From the NCBI GenBank assembly GCA_017435365.1, contig JAFSFD010000012.1, positions 1-57,954 on the forward strand: 57,954 bases of DNA. The letters are read 5' to 3'. The notes under the pieces were generated by a model, which did not search any database, had not been told where the DNA came from, and worked only from the letters and a program-made list of their open reading frames with translations. How positions within the stretch are numbered: the first letter of the stretch is position 1; each line of letters starts with the position of its first letter. This stretch comes from Akkermansia sp. (lineage in GTDB: Bacteria > Verrucomicrobiota > Verrucomicrobiia > Verrucomicrobiales > Akkermansiaceae). The position numbers and the translations under genes are program-made. Shown piece after piece: positions 1-8,401 of this stretch.

Positions 1-119
1 ACGCTTCTAAACACACAGGGCGCGTGGTGGCCCTGCACGAGCATGGTGGCGGCGCTCTGGCGATTCGGGACTTGGGGCTTCTTGTTAATGCGCCCACACA
101 GGTAAGTCCCGTGCCTCGA
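1..119. repeat. 119-bp direct repeat, copy 1
   Basis: This copy is repeated at 292-410 with the same length and two substitutions (near positions 16 and 28 of the unit). The start-to-start period is 291 bp and the 172 bp between the copies (120-291) is unrelated, low in sense and C-rich. Near its right end the unit carries AAGTCCCGTGCC (104-115), which pairs with CGGGACTT further left in the unit, so its right half can form a loose hairpin. No convincing coding frame is present. Because the copy starts exactly at the window edge, the array may extend to the left. Confidence 0.9.
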
Positions 120-291
120 CTGGGGTGCCAGCCCCTGCTACCTGCGCAACGAACCCGCAACTGTGTCGCCGCTCGGGCGCAGCAACTGTGCCCACCAACG
201 CGCTAGCACTCAGCCCCCGCCACGCCCCTCCACCGCCACCGGTTACCCCAGTCACTATCTACAGCCCATCCCTCCCACTCCGCCCATTAGA

Positions 292-410
292 ACGCTTCTA
301 AACACGCAGGGCGCGTGTTGGCCCTGCACGAGCATGGTGGCGGCGCTCTGGCGATTCGGGACTTGGGGCTTCTTGTTAATGCGCCCACACAGGTAAGTCC
401 CGTGCCTCGA
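292..410. repeat. 119-bp direct repeat, copy 2
   Basis: This is the second copy of the unit at 1-119, with two mismatches. It again ends in AAGTCCCGTGCC followed by TCGA (395-410), and unique sequence begins immediately after. The 92 bp from here to the first gene at 503 hold no recognisable signal apart from a G-rich run. Confidence 0.9.
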
Positions 411-502
411 TGTGCGTGGATGGGCGCCTCGGGTTTCTAATCGTTTTTGAGGGGGGAAGGGGGGCGGGGGTGTCTTACTGCGCTGAATGTTCTGATTTGA
501 TT

Positions 503-1141
503 ATGGCTAAATGGTTGATTTGCAGTGTTGGACCGGTGGTGGCTTTTTCGGCGGCGGGGTTGGCTTGTGATTGTGATGCGGTGAGTGCGCCGGGGACGGC
601 GGGGAAGGCGGCTGCGGCCCCGCGGTGGGGCTGGGAGGCGGCGGTGGTGTATAACCACGCGTTCACGGATATACGGAAGCATTCTCCTGCGCCGCGGATT
701 GATACCTGGGGGGCGGAGGTGACGGGGCTTTACCGGGTGCGGGGGAATCATTTTGCCTCCTTCCGCTTCGGTTATGCCTACGGGGATGAGGGCGGGTTTG
801 AGCTGCAGCGGTTTGTGCTGGCGCCGGGCTACCGCTACTGCCGGGTGCTGAGCGAGGATTGGTGCGTGTTTGCGGGGGCGTATGCGGGGCTCGGGGTTTC
901 GGTGCTGGATTCACCGGGCATGGTGCACCGGTCGCATGCCCTCAGCCGCAAGGATGATATGGCGAATGTGGTGTATGGGGCGGAGCTGGGGGTGCGTTAT
1001 CAGATTGCACCGAATACGTGGCTGCTGGGTTCGCTGGGGGTGAATGCGGGGTCGGCTCCGTTTCACAGCGCCAGGTTTGAGAATGCTACGGAGGAGCAGG
1101 TGAACCTGAGTTTCGGCTTCGGTATCGGCGGGTGTTTTTGA
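503..1141 (+). CDS. putative outer-membrane beta-barrel protein
   Basis: This 212-residue protein begins with a short basic and hydrophobic signal peptide ending near an Ala-Cys-Asp-Cys segment. The rest alternates short hydrophobic/aromatic strands and glycine-rich turns (for example FRFGYAYGD, FAGAYAGLGVSV, LLGSLGVNAG, NLSFGFGIG) and ends in an aromatic residue, the usual pattern of small OmpA/OmpW-like barrels. I chose the ATG at 503, which gives a clean signal peptide; an in-frame start at 410 would prepend 31 unlikely residues and touch the repeat. It could also be an autotransporter-like surface protein of unknown role. It stands alone, convergent with the M3 peptidase gene. Confidence 0.6.
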   Translation: MAKWLICSVGPVVAFSAAGLACDCDAVSAPGTAGKAAAAPRWGWEAAVVYNHAFTDIRKHSPAPRIDTWGAEVTGLYRVRGNHFASFRFGYAYGDEGGFELQRFVLAPGYRYCRVLSEDWCVFAGAYAGLGVSVLDSPGMVHRSHALSRKDDMANVVYGAELGVRYQIAPNTWLLGSLGVNAGSAPFHSARFENATEEQVNLSFGFGIGGCF

Positions 1142-1168
1142 TGGGGCGGCTGGTGCTTCGGCCACCTG

Positions 1169-1195
1169 GCGTGTCCCGAGGGATTCGGGACACGC
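1169..1195. terminator. perfect 11-bp stem between convergent genes
   Basis: GCGTGTCCCGA (1169-1179) and TCGGGACACGC (1185-1195) form a perfect 11-bp stem with a five-base loop, 28 bp after the barrel gene stops. No T-run follows, so termination is only probable. The CGTGTCCC/GGGACACG core resembles the ends of the palindromic element at 3538-3762. Confidence 0.5.
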
Positions 1196-1254
1196 GGATT
1201 CAGGCTCCGGGGGCCGGTGCTCCGGCTGTGTGCCGCTTTTTGGGCGGTGTTTCT

Positions 1255-3462
1255 TTATTTGCAGAGGCCTTGCATCTGGAGGAGGGCATCGGGGTTGGGG
1301 TCGCGGCCCATGAAGTTGCGGTAGATTTCTGCGGCGGACTGGCTGTCTCCCTTGGAGAGGATTTCGTTGCGGAAATCGGAGCCGGTTTTGCGGTTCATCA
1401 CGCCTTCGTTGCGGAAGCGGGTGTAGGCATCGGCGGCGAGCACTTCGGCCCATTTGTAGGAGTAGTAGCCGGCGCAGTAGCCGCCGGTGATGCAGTGGCG
1501 CAGGGTGCGCATGATGGAGTTGCCGGGCACGGTGTAGGCTATCTGCCAGTTGCTGAGTAGTTCGCGGGTGGCGGCGTCCAGGTTTTTGCCCTTGAATTTT
1601 TCATCGTAGTGCATGTGCATTTCGAGGTCGAGCTTGGCGATGCAGAGCTGGCCCATGTTGCTGGTGGCGGGCATGAAGAAGCGGCTGGCTTTGAGCTTGG
1701 CGGCCAGGGGCTCGGGCATGGGGGTGGCGTGCTGGTAGTGGTAGCCGAAGGAGGCGATGCCCTCGGGCTCCCAGGCCCAGTTTTCGCAGATCTGGCTGGG
1801 GAGCTCGACGAAGTCCCAGGCCACGCCGGTGCCGGCGTGGGCTTCGAGCTCGGTGTTGCTGAGCATGACGTGCATCATGTGGCCGAATTCGTGGAAGAGC
1901 ACCACGGCATCCCGGTGGCTGAAGAGGGCGGGGCCATCGGCGCTGGCCGGGGTCATGTTGCCCACCAGGGCGGCCAGGTGCGGGGCGCGGTGCTGGCCGT
2001 TCTCACCGGATTTGCCATAGCCCAGGGGCATGACCCAGGCGCCTTCGCGCTTCATGCTGCGGGGGAAGAGGTCCATGTAGAAGGTGCCCAGGTGCTGGCC
2101 GGTGCGGTCATCGGTGACGGCAAAGGCTTTGACGGAGGGGTGCCAGGTTTCGATGGCGATGGCATCGGGTTTCTCGCCAGGCTTCACGCACTGGGTGGGG
2201 AGCTCGGTGAAGGAGATGCCGTAGAGGTTGGCGAAGATGTCGAACATGCCGTCTACGAGCCGCTTGCTTTCCAGGTAGGGGCGGATGCTGTCGGCGTCGA
2301 AGTTGTACATTTCCTCGGACATTTCGCGCAGGTAGAAGCTGCGGTCCCAGGGGTTCAGGGCGGTGGTGACGCGGCCTGTGCGCTTCTCTACGAAGTCCAG
2401 CACCTGGGCGCATTCGGCATCGAAGGCGGGTTTCACCTTCTGCATCATGCCGTCCACAAATGCCAGGGCGTTTTCCCCGCTGCCGACCATGCGGCGGTGG
2501 GTGGTCAGGTCTGCAAAGGTTTTGAAGCCGAGGAGTTCGGCGAGCTCGCGGCGCAGTTCCATGATGCGGGCGACGATGGGTGCGTTGTCGTATTGGCCGG
2601 TGCCGATGGTGCGTGTGCCTTCCCAGCAGGCTTTGCGGGTGGCTTCTACGGTGCAGTGGCGCAGCACTTCGTAGGCGCTGGTGGAGCGCAGGCTGATGCG
2701 CCAGGCGGGGGCGGCATCATCGCCATGCACGTGTTTGCGGGCATCCTCGCGTGCTTTGTCGAGCCAGTCGGCGCTCATGCCAGCCAGTGCGGCGGGGTCG
2801 GTGATGATGAGTTCCCAGGCTTCGGTGGAGTCCTGGACGTTTTTGCCGAACTCCAGTTCGAGCATGGACATTTCGTCCTCGATTTCTTTCTTGCGTTCTT
2901 TCTGCTCCGGGCTCAGGTCGGCTCCCTGGTCATGGAAGTTCTGGATGACTTGCTGCACGTAGCGCTGCCTGGCGGGGGAGAGCTCCTGCACCCAGGGCTG
3001 GGCGGCGGCGCTGCGCAGCACGGCCCAGAGCTTTTCGTTTGCCAGCACCTCGGCGCCCAGTTCATTCCACAGGGGCATGAGTTCTTCCTGCACCTGGCGC
3101 AGGCCATCGCTATCGGCCACGGTTTTGAGGTGGTAGATGCGGTTCTGCACCTTTTCGAGCTCATCCTGTGCGTGGGAGAGGGCGAGGAAGGTGTTTTCGA
3201 AGGTGGCTTCCTCCGGTTTGATGTTGCTGATAGCTTCCAGACGGTGGCGGGCCATCACCATGGCGGCGGCGGAGTCGGTGCGGGCTTGTTCCGGGGTCAG
3301 TTTCGACCACTCGGGGTACATGCCTTTGTTGAAAAACGGGTGCTCACCGGCCTGGATGGCCTGCTGCACTTTCTGCACCGCGGGCGGTGCTTGCTGTGCG
3401 AAAAGCTGCGGCACGCCCAGCAGGGCGCAAAGTGCGGTCGTGATGATGGCCTGGGTCTTCAT
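1255..3462 (-). CDS. secreted M3-family zinc metallopeptidase (Dcp/oligopeptidase A-like)
   Basis: This is a 735-residue peptidase of the thimet oligopeptidase family (M3), which cleaves short peptides or releases C-terminal dipeptides. The zinc site is visible as HEFGH at residues 524-528, with the third ligand Glu at about 553 in the following VELPSQ. The length fits bacterial Dcp/OpdA (about 680-720) plus a signal peptide: the N-terminus is a Lys start, a hydrophobic stretch and a Phe-Ala-Gln-Gln cleavage region, so the enzyme probably acts in the periplasm. Oligopeptidase A and Dcp cannot be told apart by eye. It appears monocistronic, convergent with the barrel gene, and its upstream region holds the palindromic element at 3538-3762. 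Confidence 0.9.
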   Translation of the reverse strand: MKTQAIITTALCALLGVPQLFAQQAPPAVQKVQQAIQAGEHPFFNKGMYPEWSKLTPEQARTDSAAAMVMARHRLEAISNIKPEEATFENTFLALSHAQDELEKVQNRIYHLKTVADSDGLRQVQEELMPLWNELGAEVLANEKLWAVLRSAAAQPWVQELSPARQRYVQQVIQNFHDQGADLSPEQKERKKEIEDEMSMLELEFGKNVQDSTEAWELIITDPAALAGMSADWLDKAREDARKHVHGDDAAPAWRISLRSTSAYEVLRHCTVEATRKACWEGTRTIGTGQYDNAPIVARIMELRRELAELLGFKTFADLTTHRRMVGSGENALAFVDGMMQKVKPAFDAECAQVLDFVEKRTGRVTTALNPWDRSFYLREMSEEMYNFDADSIRPYLESKRLVDGMFDIFANLYGISFTELPTQCVKPGEKPDAIAIETWHPSVKAFAVTDDRTGQHLGTFYMDLFPRSMKREGAWVMPLGYGKSGENGQHRAPHLAALVGNMTPASADGPALFSHRDAVVLFHEFGHMMHVMLSNTELEAHAGTGVAWDFVELPSQICENWAWEPEGIASFGYHYQHATPMPEPLAAKLKASRFFMPATSNMGQLCIAKLDLEMHMHYDEKFKGKNLDAATRELLSNWQIAYTVPGNSIMRTLRHCITGGYCAGYYSYKWAEVLAADAYTRFRNEGVMNRKTGSDFRNEILSKGDSQSAAEIYRNFMGRDPNPDALLQMQGLCK

Positions 3463-3537
3463 GTCTACCCATTGGTACGCACGTGCGCGAGAAATTCTTT
3501 CAGAGAATGTTATTTATTCTCCGGCTACCTGCTGGCA

Positions 3538-3762
3538 GCCACACGTGTCCCAAAGATTTGGTAAGCTATAGAAACATCAGTAACATTTTGGAAGAAGCCC
3601 CTATCTGCTCGACAAATTGGAATTTGTGGGGGAACTCTGTCGGAGCACGGGACTTCAGTCCCGATTGGAAGCACCGTTATTTCGGGACTGAAGTCCCGTG
3701 CCCCGACAACGACAAATTTCAATTTATCGAGATTGGTACTCAAACTTTGGGACACGTGTGGC
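3538..3762. repeat. 225-bp imperfect palindrome with 18-bp terminal inverted repeats
   Basis: The ends GCCACACGTGTCCCAAAG (3538-3555) and its exact reverse complement (3745-3762) are 18-bp inverted repeats. Inside, a second pair GCACGGGACTTCAGTCCCG (3645-3663) and its reverse complement (3683-3701) flanks a 19-bp centre; each of these arms is itself nearly self-complementary. A third, imperfect pair surrounds the centre (a GACAAATTGGAATTTGT-like block near 3610 and its counterpart near 3710-3728). There is no coding sequence inside. The structure resembles a MITE or a large REP/BIME-type unit. No target-site duplication is clear. It fills most of the 305-bp gap between the lipoprotein gene and the M3 peptidase. 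Confidence 0.8.
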
Positions 3763-3767
3763 TTGCA

Positions 3768-4301
3768 TCAGTGCAGCATGTGGGGCGGCAGGCTGCTGGT
3801 GGCGTGGGTGTAGCGGATGCGTGGGGCGTTTTTCAAGTAGGGCTGCAGCTCCTGCTCCAGCCAGCGGATGTCCTGGGGGCTCTTGGTGTCGAAATGCACT
3901 CTGCCGACCTTGGGCCACAAGTCGGGCGGGATTTCCGCCGGGGTTGTGTACCGGGTGCCATTCAGCACGCAGCCGGAGTCGGGGCTGATGGAGAGGCTCA
4001 GCCCCAGGAGTGCAGTGTGGGCATCGCGCCGCTCCGGGAACCAGCTGCGGTAGGGCATGGTTTCGTACGGGGCGTATATTTCTTCCGCCGTGCTGATGCG
4101 GAAGCGCACATCGCGGGCCATTTCCAACTTGTGCTCGAAATAGTGGAACCGCGCATCGCTGCCCAGGTAATCCACGCCGCGGCTCATGCTCCGTGGCGTT
4201 TCGAGATAGTCCCGGGCCTCGGCCCAGGTGCAGGTCATCGGCTCCTGCTGGCAGGAGCAGAGCAGGAGGGGAAGCAGAAGGTGAGCGGGGTGCAGTTTCA
4301 T
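3768..4301 (-). CDS. lipoprotein of unknown function
   Basis: This 177-residue protein starts with a leucine-rich signal peptide ending in Leu-Cys-Ser-Cys, so Cys17 is probably lipidated. The mature part is charged and contains no domain I recognise. It is the last gene of a three-gene unit (GH18 hydrolase, secreted protein, this lipoprotein) with 6 bp between it and the preceding gene. The setting suggests an envelope role connected to the hydrolase, but that is inference. Its stop codon lies just 6 bp beyond the palindromic element at 3538-3762. Confidence 0.75.
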   Translation of the reverse strand: MKLHPAHLLLPLLLCSCQQEPMTCTWAEARDYLETPRSMSRGVDYLGSDARFHYFEHKLEMARDVRFRISTAEEIYAPYETMPYRSWFPERRDAHTALLGLSLSISPDSGCVLNGTRYTTPAEIPPDLWPKVGRVHFDTKSPQDIRWLEQELQPYLKNAPRIRYTHATSSLPPHMLH

Positions 4302-4307
4302 CTCGTA

Positions 4308-5300
4308 TCAGTGGGGCAGGGCATCGGGAAGGAGGCGGCGCAGGAACTCCTGCAGGTCTTCGTCCCCGAATCCCTCGGCCTTTTCCAGGGTGTTCACATG
4401 GGCGGCGAGGCGTTCCCGTTCCGGCAGGCTGAGCGGCTCAAACAGGTGCCCCCACAGTGTACTGTCTGATTCGCAGATCCGGCTTAAATCGTCGATGTCC
4501 TCGCCTATATCGAGCAAATCGCCGCCGAAATCATCGGCTGTTTCTTCATCCCGGATGCTGAGCAGCAGCTCATAGGCTTCCTTTGCCCTGGCGGTGATTT
4601 CCTGTCGGGCTTGTTCACGCTTGTGCGGGGGATATACCTTGCCGGTGGCGGTGATATCGCACCACTGCTCCACGATGTGCTTCTTCCCCTCGCGCAGCAG
4701 GGTGAGCGTGAACACCATGTAGCGGGCGGAATCCCCCAGTTCCACGCGGTGGCTGGCGGAATACACCGGCCCCACCGTATCAAAGGCCAGGGCGGAGGCT
4801 GCTATGTAACTGCGGCGGAAATCCTCGATGTCTACCACCCATGCTGTTTCCCGGGTGAATCCGCAGCCTTGCGAGATGCTATCGCCCCGCCCGGCTTTCT
4901 GCCTGGCAGAGGCTTCCAGTCCGGCAATCAGTTCAGGCGGCACAGGACTCGGAAGCAGGGCCTCCTCTGCCGGGGCATCAAGGACTCCGGCCAATGCTTC
5001 CGAACCGTAGAAGTATTCCTTGCTCAGCTTATTTTTCCAGTTTTCGAGCTCAGTTTTCTCCGGCCCGTACATCCCCAGGGCGCCGGACTTGAAGCTGCTG
5101 GTAAATTTTTTCCTGGCTGTACTAATGGCTCGTGCGGCGGCATCGGCGCTGGCTTTATCCGTCACGTCTTGCAGTCGCTGGCACACGCTGGTGGCATATT
5201 CTGCCCAGGCGGCATAGCGGCGCTCACCCTCCGGGTCGGGGATGATGGTGAGGGCTGGGCTGGTATACGCCAGCAGGAGCAGCAGGGAAAGCAGTTTCAT
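4308..5300 (-). CDS. secreted protein of unknown function
   Basis: This is a 330-residue protein with an N-terminal signal peptide (MKLLSLLLLLAYTSPALT). The remainder is rich in Ala, Glu and Arg and largely helical in appearance. A central segment reads like a beta-rich region (residues about 160-215, including ARYMVFTLTLL). I recognise no family. It lies 5 bp after the GH18 gene and 6 bp before the lipoprotein gene, so the three are almost certainly co-transcribed. Confidence 0.75.
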   Translation of the reverse strand: MKLLSLLLLLAYTSPALTIIPDPEGERRYAAWAEYATSVCQRLQDVTDKASADAAARAISTARKKFTSSFKSGALGMYGPEKTELENWKNKLSKEYFYGSEALAGVLDAPAEEALLPSPVPPELIAGLEASARQKAGRGDSISQGCGFTRETAWVVDIEDFRRSYIAASALAFDTVGPVYSASHRVELGDSARYMVFTLTLLREGKKHIVEQWCDITATGKVYPPHKREQARQEITARAKEAYELLLSIRDEETADDFGGDLLDIGEDIDDLSRICESDSTLWGHLFEPLSLPERERLAAHVNTLEKAEGFGDEDLQEFLRRLLPDALPH

Positions 5301-5305
5301 ATGAA

Positions 5306-6784
5306 TCAGTCTTTGTTCCGGGGTTGGCGCAGCACTTTGTACATGGCCTTGCCCAGCGAGGCGCGGTGGCTGAGCTTCACGTCCGTATCATAGGCCCAGA
5401 TCATCACGCCGCCGAACTTTTCCTGTTTGGCCCAGCGGCATTTTTCTGCGATGAGGGTGGGGCCGTTGAAGGAATGCATGGGGCCGGGGCTGCCATCGGC
5501 ATTCTTCGCCTGGAACTGGTTTTCGGTGGGCTTGATGCGGGGGTACCAGTTGAGAATCTGGGAATAGCCGTGCTGCACGGTCAGTTTTCCTTGTTCGTTG
5601 CTGTAGAAGGGAAGGCCGATGACCACGCGGGGCTTCGGCATGCGGAAATCGCGCAGACATTTGTTGGCATCGCCCTGGAAACGTCCCATCGAGGCGTGCT
5701 GCGGCCCGAGATCGTCGTACGACATGGTCATGAGGAAATCCAGCTGGTCGGTCACCATGAAGGTGGGCACCTTGTAGGTGACGGAGGCGGCAATGCTGAG
5801 CGAGAAGCCGGAGCCAGCGAGTTCCTCGCGCAAATCGGCCATGAAGAGCCCGAAATTGGTCCACTGCTCGTGGGTGTCCGGGTATTCCCAGTCGATATCG
5901 ATGCCATCGTACCCACGCTCGATGGCCCAGGTGGCCATGTTGCGGGCCAGCCGGCGGCGGGTGGCGGGGGCGGCCACGGCGGTGGTCATGGGCCCATCCA
6001 TGTGGGCAAAGCCAGCCAGCAGCAGTGATTTCGCCTTGCCTTCCTTGTGCAGGCGCTTGATTTCCTTCAGTGCGTCATCGGCAATCTCTGCGGGTTCCAC
6101 TCCTTCACCCGCCCATTGGTACACCACATCGCCCTGCGCGGAGACGGTGTAGGCGAAGTGCACCAGGTCGGTAAACAGGTTGAAATGCTCCGGCGTGAGG
6201 TGCACGGCCTCCCTGGCGTTGCCCCAGCCCTTCACCCAGCGCGGGCGGTAGTAGGGCACGATGCGGTAAGGGAAGGGATAGATGCGCCCCACCACGCGTT
6301 TTTTGAGTGCCTTGGCGCGTTTCAGCTTCGGCTTCACGGTGCTGCCATCCTCCAGGGTCACCTTGGTGCAGAGCGCGTCAATGAGGTTGCCGCGCTTTGC
6401 CCCGCGCGATAAATCGTAACTCAACCAGTAATAGACCGGTTCCGACCCGATTTCAATGGGCGTTTCAAAGAAGAATTTGCCTTTTTTATCCGGTTTGGTT
6501 TTGTCTTTCTCCTGCACCAGGCGGTTGGTGTTCAGGGTGTAGCCGTTCCAGTTGCCGGAGGTGGAGAGGCGCGCCAGCTGGATATCGGCTGTCTGGGTGG
6601 TCTTGCCATCACTGAAATCGAGTCTGGTAATCTTTTCACCCGGCTCACCGGTGATTTTGAGCTGCAGGATACCCTGCTGCTTCAGCTCCGGGTAGAACAC
6701 GCCGTGGGTGTGCCGCATCTCCACCGTCACTGCCTGTGCCAGTTGCAACATGCCGGTTGCCAGTATTAGCAAAAGTCTTCTCAT
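5306..6784 (-). CDS. secreted GH18-family glycoside hydrolase (chitinase-like)
   Basis: This 492-residue protein has a signal peptide (starting MRRLLLILATGMLQLAQA), an N-terminal beta-rich region of about 180 residues and a GH18 TIM barrel. The family signature DGIDIDWEYPD is at residues 293-303, with Asp293, Asp296, Asp298 and the catalytic acid Glu300. Family members hydrolyse chitin or N-acetylglucosaminyl linkages, including endo-type cleavage of N-glycans and peptidoglycan-like substrates. The C-terminal MIWAYDTD segment fits the last barrel strand with its conserved Trp. I used the start at 6784 rather than 6820, because the promoter -35 and -10 boxes occupy 6792-6820. First gene of a three-gene operon. 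Confidence 0.92.
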   Translation of the reverse strand: MRRLLLILATGMLQLAQAVTVEMRHTHGVFYPELKQQGILQLKITGEPGEKITRLDFSDGKTTQTADIQLARLSTSGNWNGYTLNTNRLVQEKDKTKPDKKGKFFFETPIEIGSEPVYYWLSYDLSRGAKRGNLIDALCTKVTLEDGSTVKPKLKRAKALKKRVVGRIYPFPYRIVPYYRPRWVKGWGNAREAVHLTPEHFNLFTDLVHFAYTVSAQGDVVYQWAGEGVEPAEIADDALKEIKRLHKEGKAKSLLLAGFAHMDGPMTTAVAAPATRRRLARNMATWAIERGYDGIDIDWEYPDTHEQWTNFGLFMADLREELAGSGFSLSIAASVTYKVPTFMVTDQLDFLMTMSYDDLGPQHASMGRFQGDANKCLRDFRMPKPRVVIGLPFYSNEQGKLTVQHGYSQILNWYPRIKPTENQFQAKNADGSPGPMHSFNGPTLIAEKCRWAKQEKFGGVMIWAYDTDVKLSHRASLGKAMYKVLRQPRNKD

Positions 6785-6791
6785 GCGCCCT

Positions 6792-6820
6792 ACTATAGCA
6801 GAATCAATTTCCGGTGCCAA
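6792..6820 (-). promoter_or_regulatory. promoter of the GH18 operon
   Basis: On the minus strand TTGGCA (6820-6815), a 17-bp spacer and TATAGT (6797-6792) are followed by only 7 nt before the ATG at 6784, so the transcript should be leaderless or nearly so. It is back to back with the promoter of the gene at 6865. Confidence 0.75.
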
Positions 6821-6828
6821 GTAAGAAC

Positions 6829-6857
6829 TTGATATCGAATGGCGCCGGTGCTATACT
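6829..6857 (+). promoter_or_regulatory. promoter of the gene at 6865
   Basis: TTGATA (6829-6834), a 17-bp spacer and TATACT (6852-6857) are followed 7 nt later by the ATG at 6865. This predicts a leaderless mRNA and excludes the longer in-frame start at 6814, which lies upstream of the promoter. Confidence 0.78.
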
Positions 6858-6864
6858 TGTGCGC

Positions 6865-7575
6865 ATGGCAAAGCAGGGCGCGAAAAAGAAAGTGCGGGAG
6901 GCCGGGCTGAAGAAGGGCTCTGCCAGTCCCGGGGCATTGGCTGCGGCTGCGGAGTTCCTGCATCGTGTTGAGCGTTCACGGAAGAAATACAAGCCGGATT
7001 TAATGCCGCTGACCCCCTTGCAGGAAAGGCTGGTGGAGCAGATTGAGGAGGCTTTTGCCGGGGTGCAGTGCCTGAATGAACCCTATGTGCTGATTTGCGG
7101 AGAAGCGATGGATGACTACCTGAGCCAGGAGGTGCTGGATGTGCTGGCTGCCCGCGAGGAGAGGAATGACTGGCACGCCATCCCCGATGATTTGCTTTTT
7201 GCCTGCTCGATATCCTTGTGCTTCGTCGGCCCGGAGGCGTACCGTTTCCTGATTCCCCGTTTCATGATTGGAGCCCTGCGCGGTGTGGTGGAAATATACC
7301 CCGGTCTGAGTCCCAAAAGTGAGCTGGAGGAATACATCCGCCAGAAAAAGAGCCTCCTCAAGGAAGCCCAGCAGCAGTGCCTTTCTGATTTCCTGAGTCT
7401 GCAGAGCGTGGATGAGGAAACCGGCGAGTTCTATGGGCGCAACCAGTTCCTGCCCTGGGAGCTGGATGAATACCGCGCCCACTATGCTGATAAGCTGCTG
7501 CCCCGCGAATACGGCGCTATGCTGATGCAGCGCTATGCCGAGCGCGTAGGACTCAGCAGCCCAGGTAGCGTTTGA
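6865..7575 (+). CDS. cytosolic protein of unknown function (possibly DUF6714-like)
   Basis: This 236-residue protein has no signal peptide and a Lys-rich N-terminus. Its central part (AAREERNDWHAIPDDLLFACSISL followed later by a Phe/Leu-rich helix YRFLIPRFMIGAL) is reminiscent of small proteins of the DUF6714 type, but I cannot confirm this by eye. It is transcribed alone from a strong leaderless promoter. Its last 23 bp overlap the end of the convergent patatin-like gene, so both reading frames share that stretch. Confidence 0.7.
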   Translation: MAKQGAKKKVREAGLKKGSASPGALAAAAEFLHRVERSRKKYKPDLMPLTPLQERLVEQIEEAFAGVQCLNEPYVLICGEAMDDYLSQEVLDVLAAREERNDWHAIPDDLLFACSISLCFVGPEAYRFLIPRFMIGALRGVVEIYPGLSPKSELEEYIRQKKSLLKEAQQQCLSDFLSLQSVDEETGEFYGRNQFLPWELDEYRAHYADKLLPREYGAMLMQRYAERVGLSSPGSV

Positions 7576-8401
7576 TTTCCGCCAGCCGCTTTTCGGCGGT
7601 GGCTCGGCCTATGTTGTAGGTGGCGCGGAGCAGGGCGGGGTCCTTGGTCAGGCGCTTGATGGGCAGGGGCTCCGTGGGGCGGATGACGAGGGCCTTGCCG
7701 GCGGATTCCTGGCGGTTCACGTAGTCGCGCTGGGCGTTGTACATGAGGTGGCGCACCTCCATGGCCTGAATCAGGGCGGGGTATTTGCGGTACAGGAAGC
7801 GGATGAAGGGCATGGCTGCGCTTTCCTTCTTATCGTATTCCGCGTGCTGGGTCAGGATGACCACGTTGTGCGTGTAGCCGCGGTTTTCAAAGTATTGCAG
7901 GGGAATCGCATCGGCGATGCCGCCGTCCAGCAGTTTCTGCCCGTCGATTTCCACAATCTGCGAGACCAGGGGCATGGAGGCCGAGGCCCGCACCCAGTCG
8001 AACTGGTGATCGGCGTAGTTCTCGAATTTGTGGTACACCGGTTTGCCGGTTTCCACATCGGTGCAGACCATGATGAACTCCATGGGGTTTGCCTCGTAGG
8101 CCTCAAAATCGAAGGGGTCATGCACGATGGGGACCTCGTGGTAGCAGAACCGGGTGCTGTACAGGTTGCCCTCGCGGAAGAGGTTGCCCCAGCTGCAGTA
8201 GCGCTTGTCGGCGCAGAAGCGCTCGTTGTAGCGGATGGCGCGGCCAATCTGGCGCGATTTGTAATTGCAGCCGAATGCCGCCCCGGCCGAGACACCCACG
8301 GCGCCGTCGAACTCGATGCCGTGCTCCATCATCACATCCATGACCCCGGCGGTGAACATGCCGCGCATGGCGCCGCCTTCCAATATCAGACCTTTCTTCA
8401 T
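7553..8401 (-). CDS. patatin-like phospholipase (YjjU/RssA type)
   Basis: This is a 282-residue patatin-fold serine lipase or acyl hydrolase. It starts with the oxyanion-hole motif LEGGAMRG (residues 7-14), followed by the nucleophile elbow GVSAG with Ser38, and the catalytic dyad Asp is Asp159 in LLDGGIAD. No signal peptide is seen, so it should act on the cytoplasmic side of membranes. Size and motifs resemble E. coli YjjU-type proteins. The start codon overlaps the stop of the upstream gene as TAATG, so it is translationally coupled and the third gene of the Sel1 operon. The substrate cannot be predicted. Confidence 0.88.
   Translation of the reverse strand: MKKGLILEGGAMRGMFTAGVMDVMMEHGIEFDGAVGVSAGAAFGCNYKSRQIGRAIRYNERFCADKRYCSWGNLFREGNLYSTRFCYHEVPIVHDPFDFEAYEANPMEFIMVCTDVETGKPVYHKFENYADHQFDWVRASASMPLVSQIVEIDGQKLLDGGIADAIPLQYFENRGYTHNVVILTQHAEYDKKESAAMPFIRFLYRKYPALIQAMEVRHLMYNAQRDYVNRQESAGKALVIRPTEPLPIKRLTKDPALLRATYNIGRATAEKRLAEIKRYLGC

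Noticed and set aside
1..410. CRISPR array or integron attachment site
   Set aside because: Only two copies of 119 bp with a 172-bp unrelated interval; too long for CRISPR repeats, and no cas or integrase gene is present.
1609..3564. Open frame of 651 codons antisense to the M3 peptidase gene
   Set aside because: Shadow frame of a GC-rich gene: low complexity, no start signals, no family features; the antisense frame has a complete HEFGH zinc site.
3538..3762. Insertion sequence with transposase
   Set aside because: No open frame of meaningful length is inside; at most a non-autonomous element.
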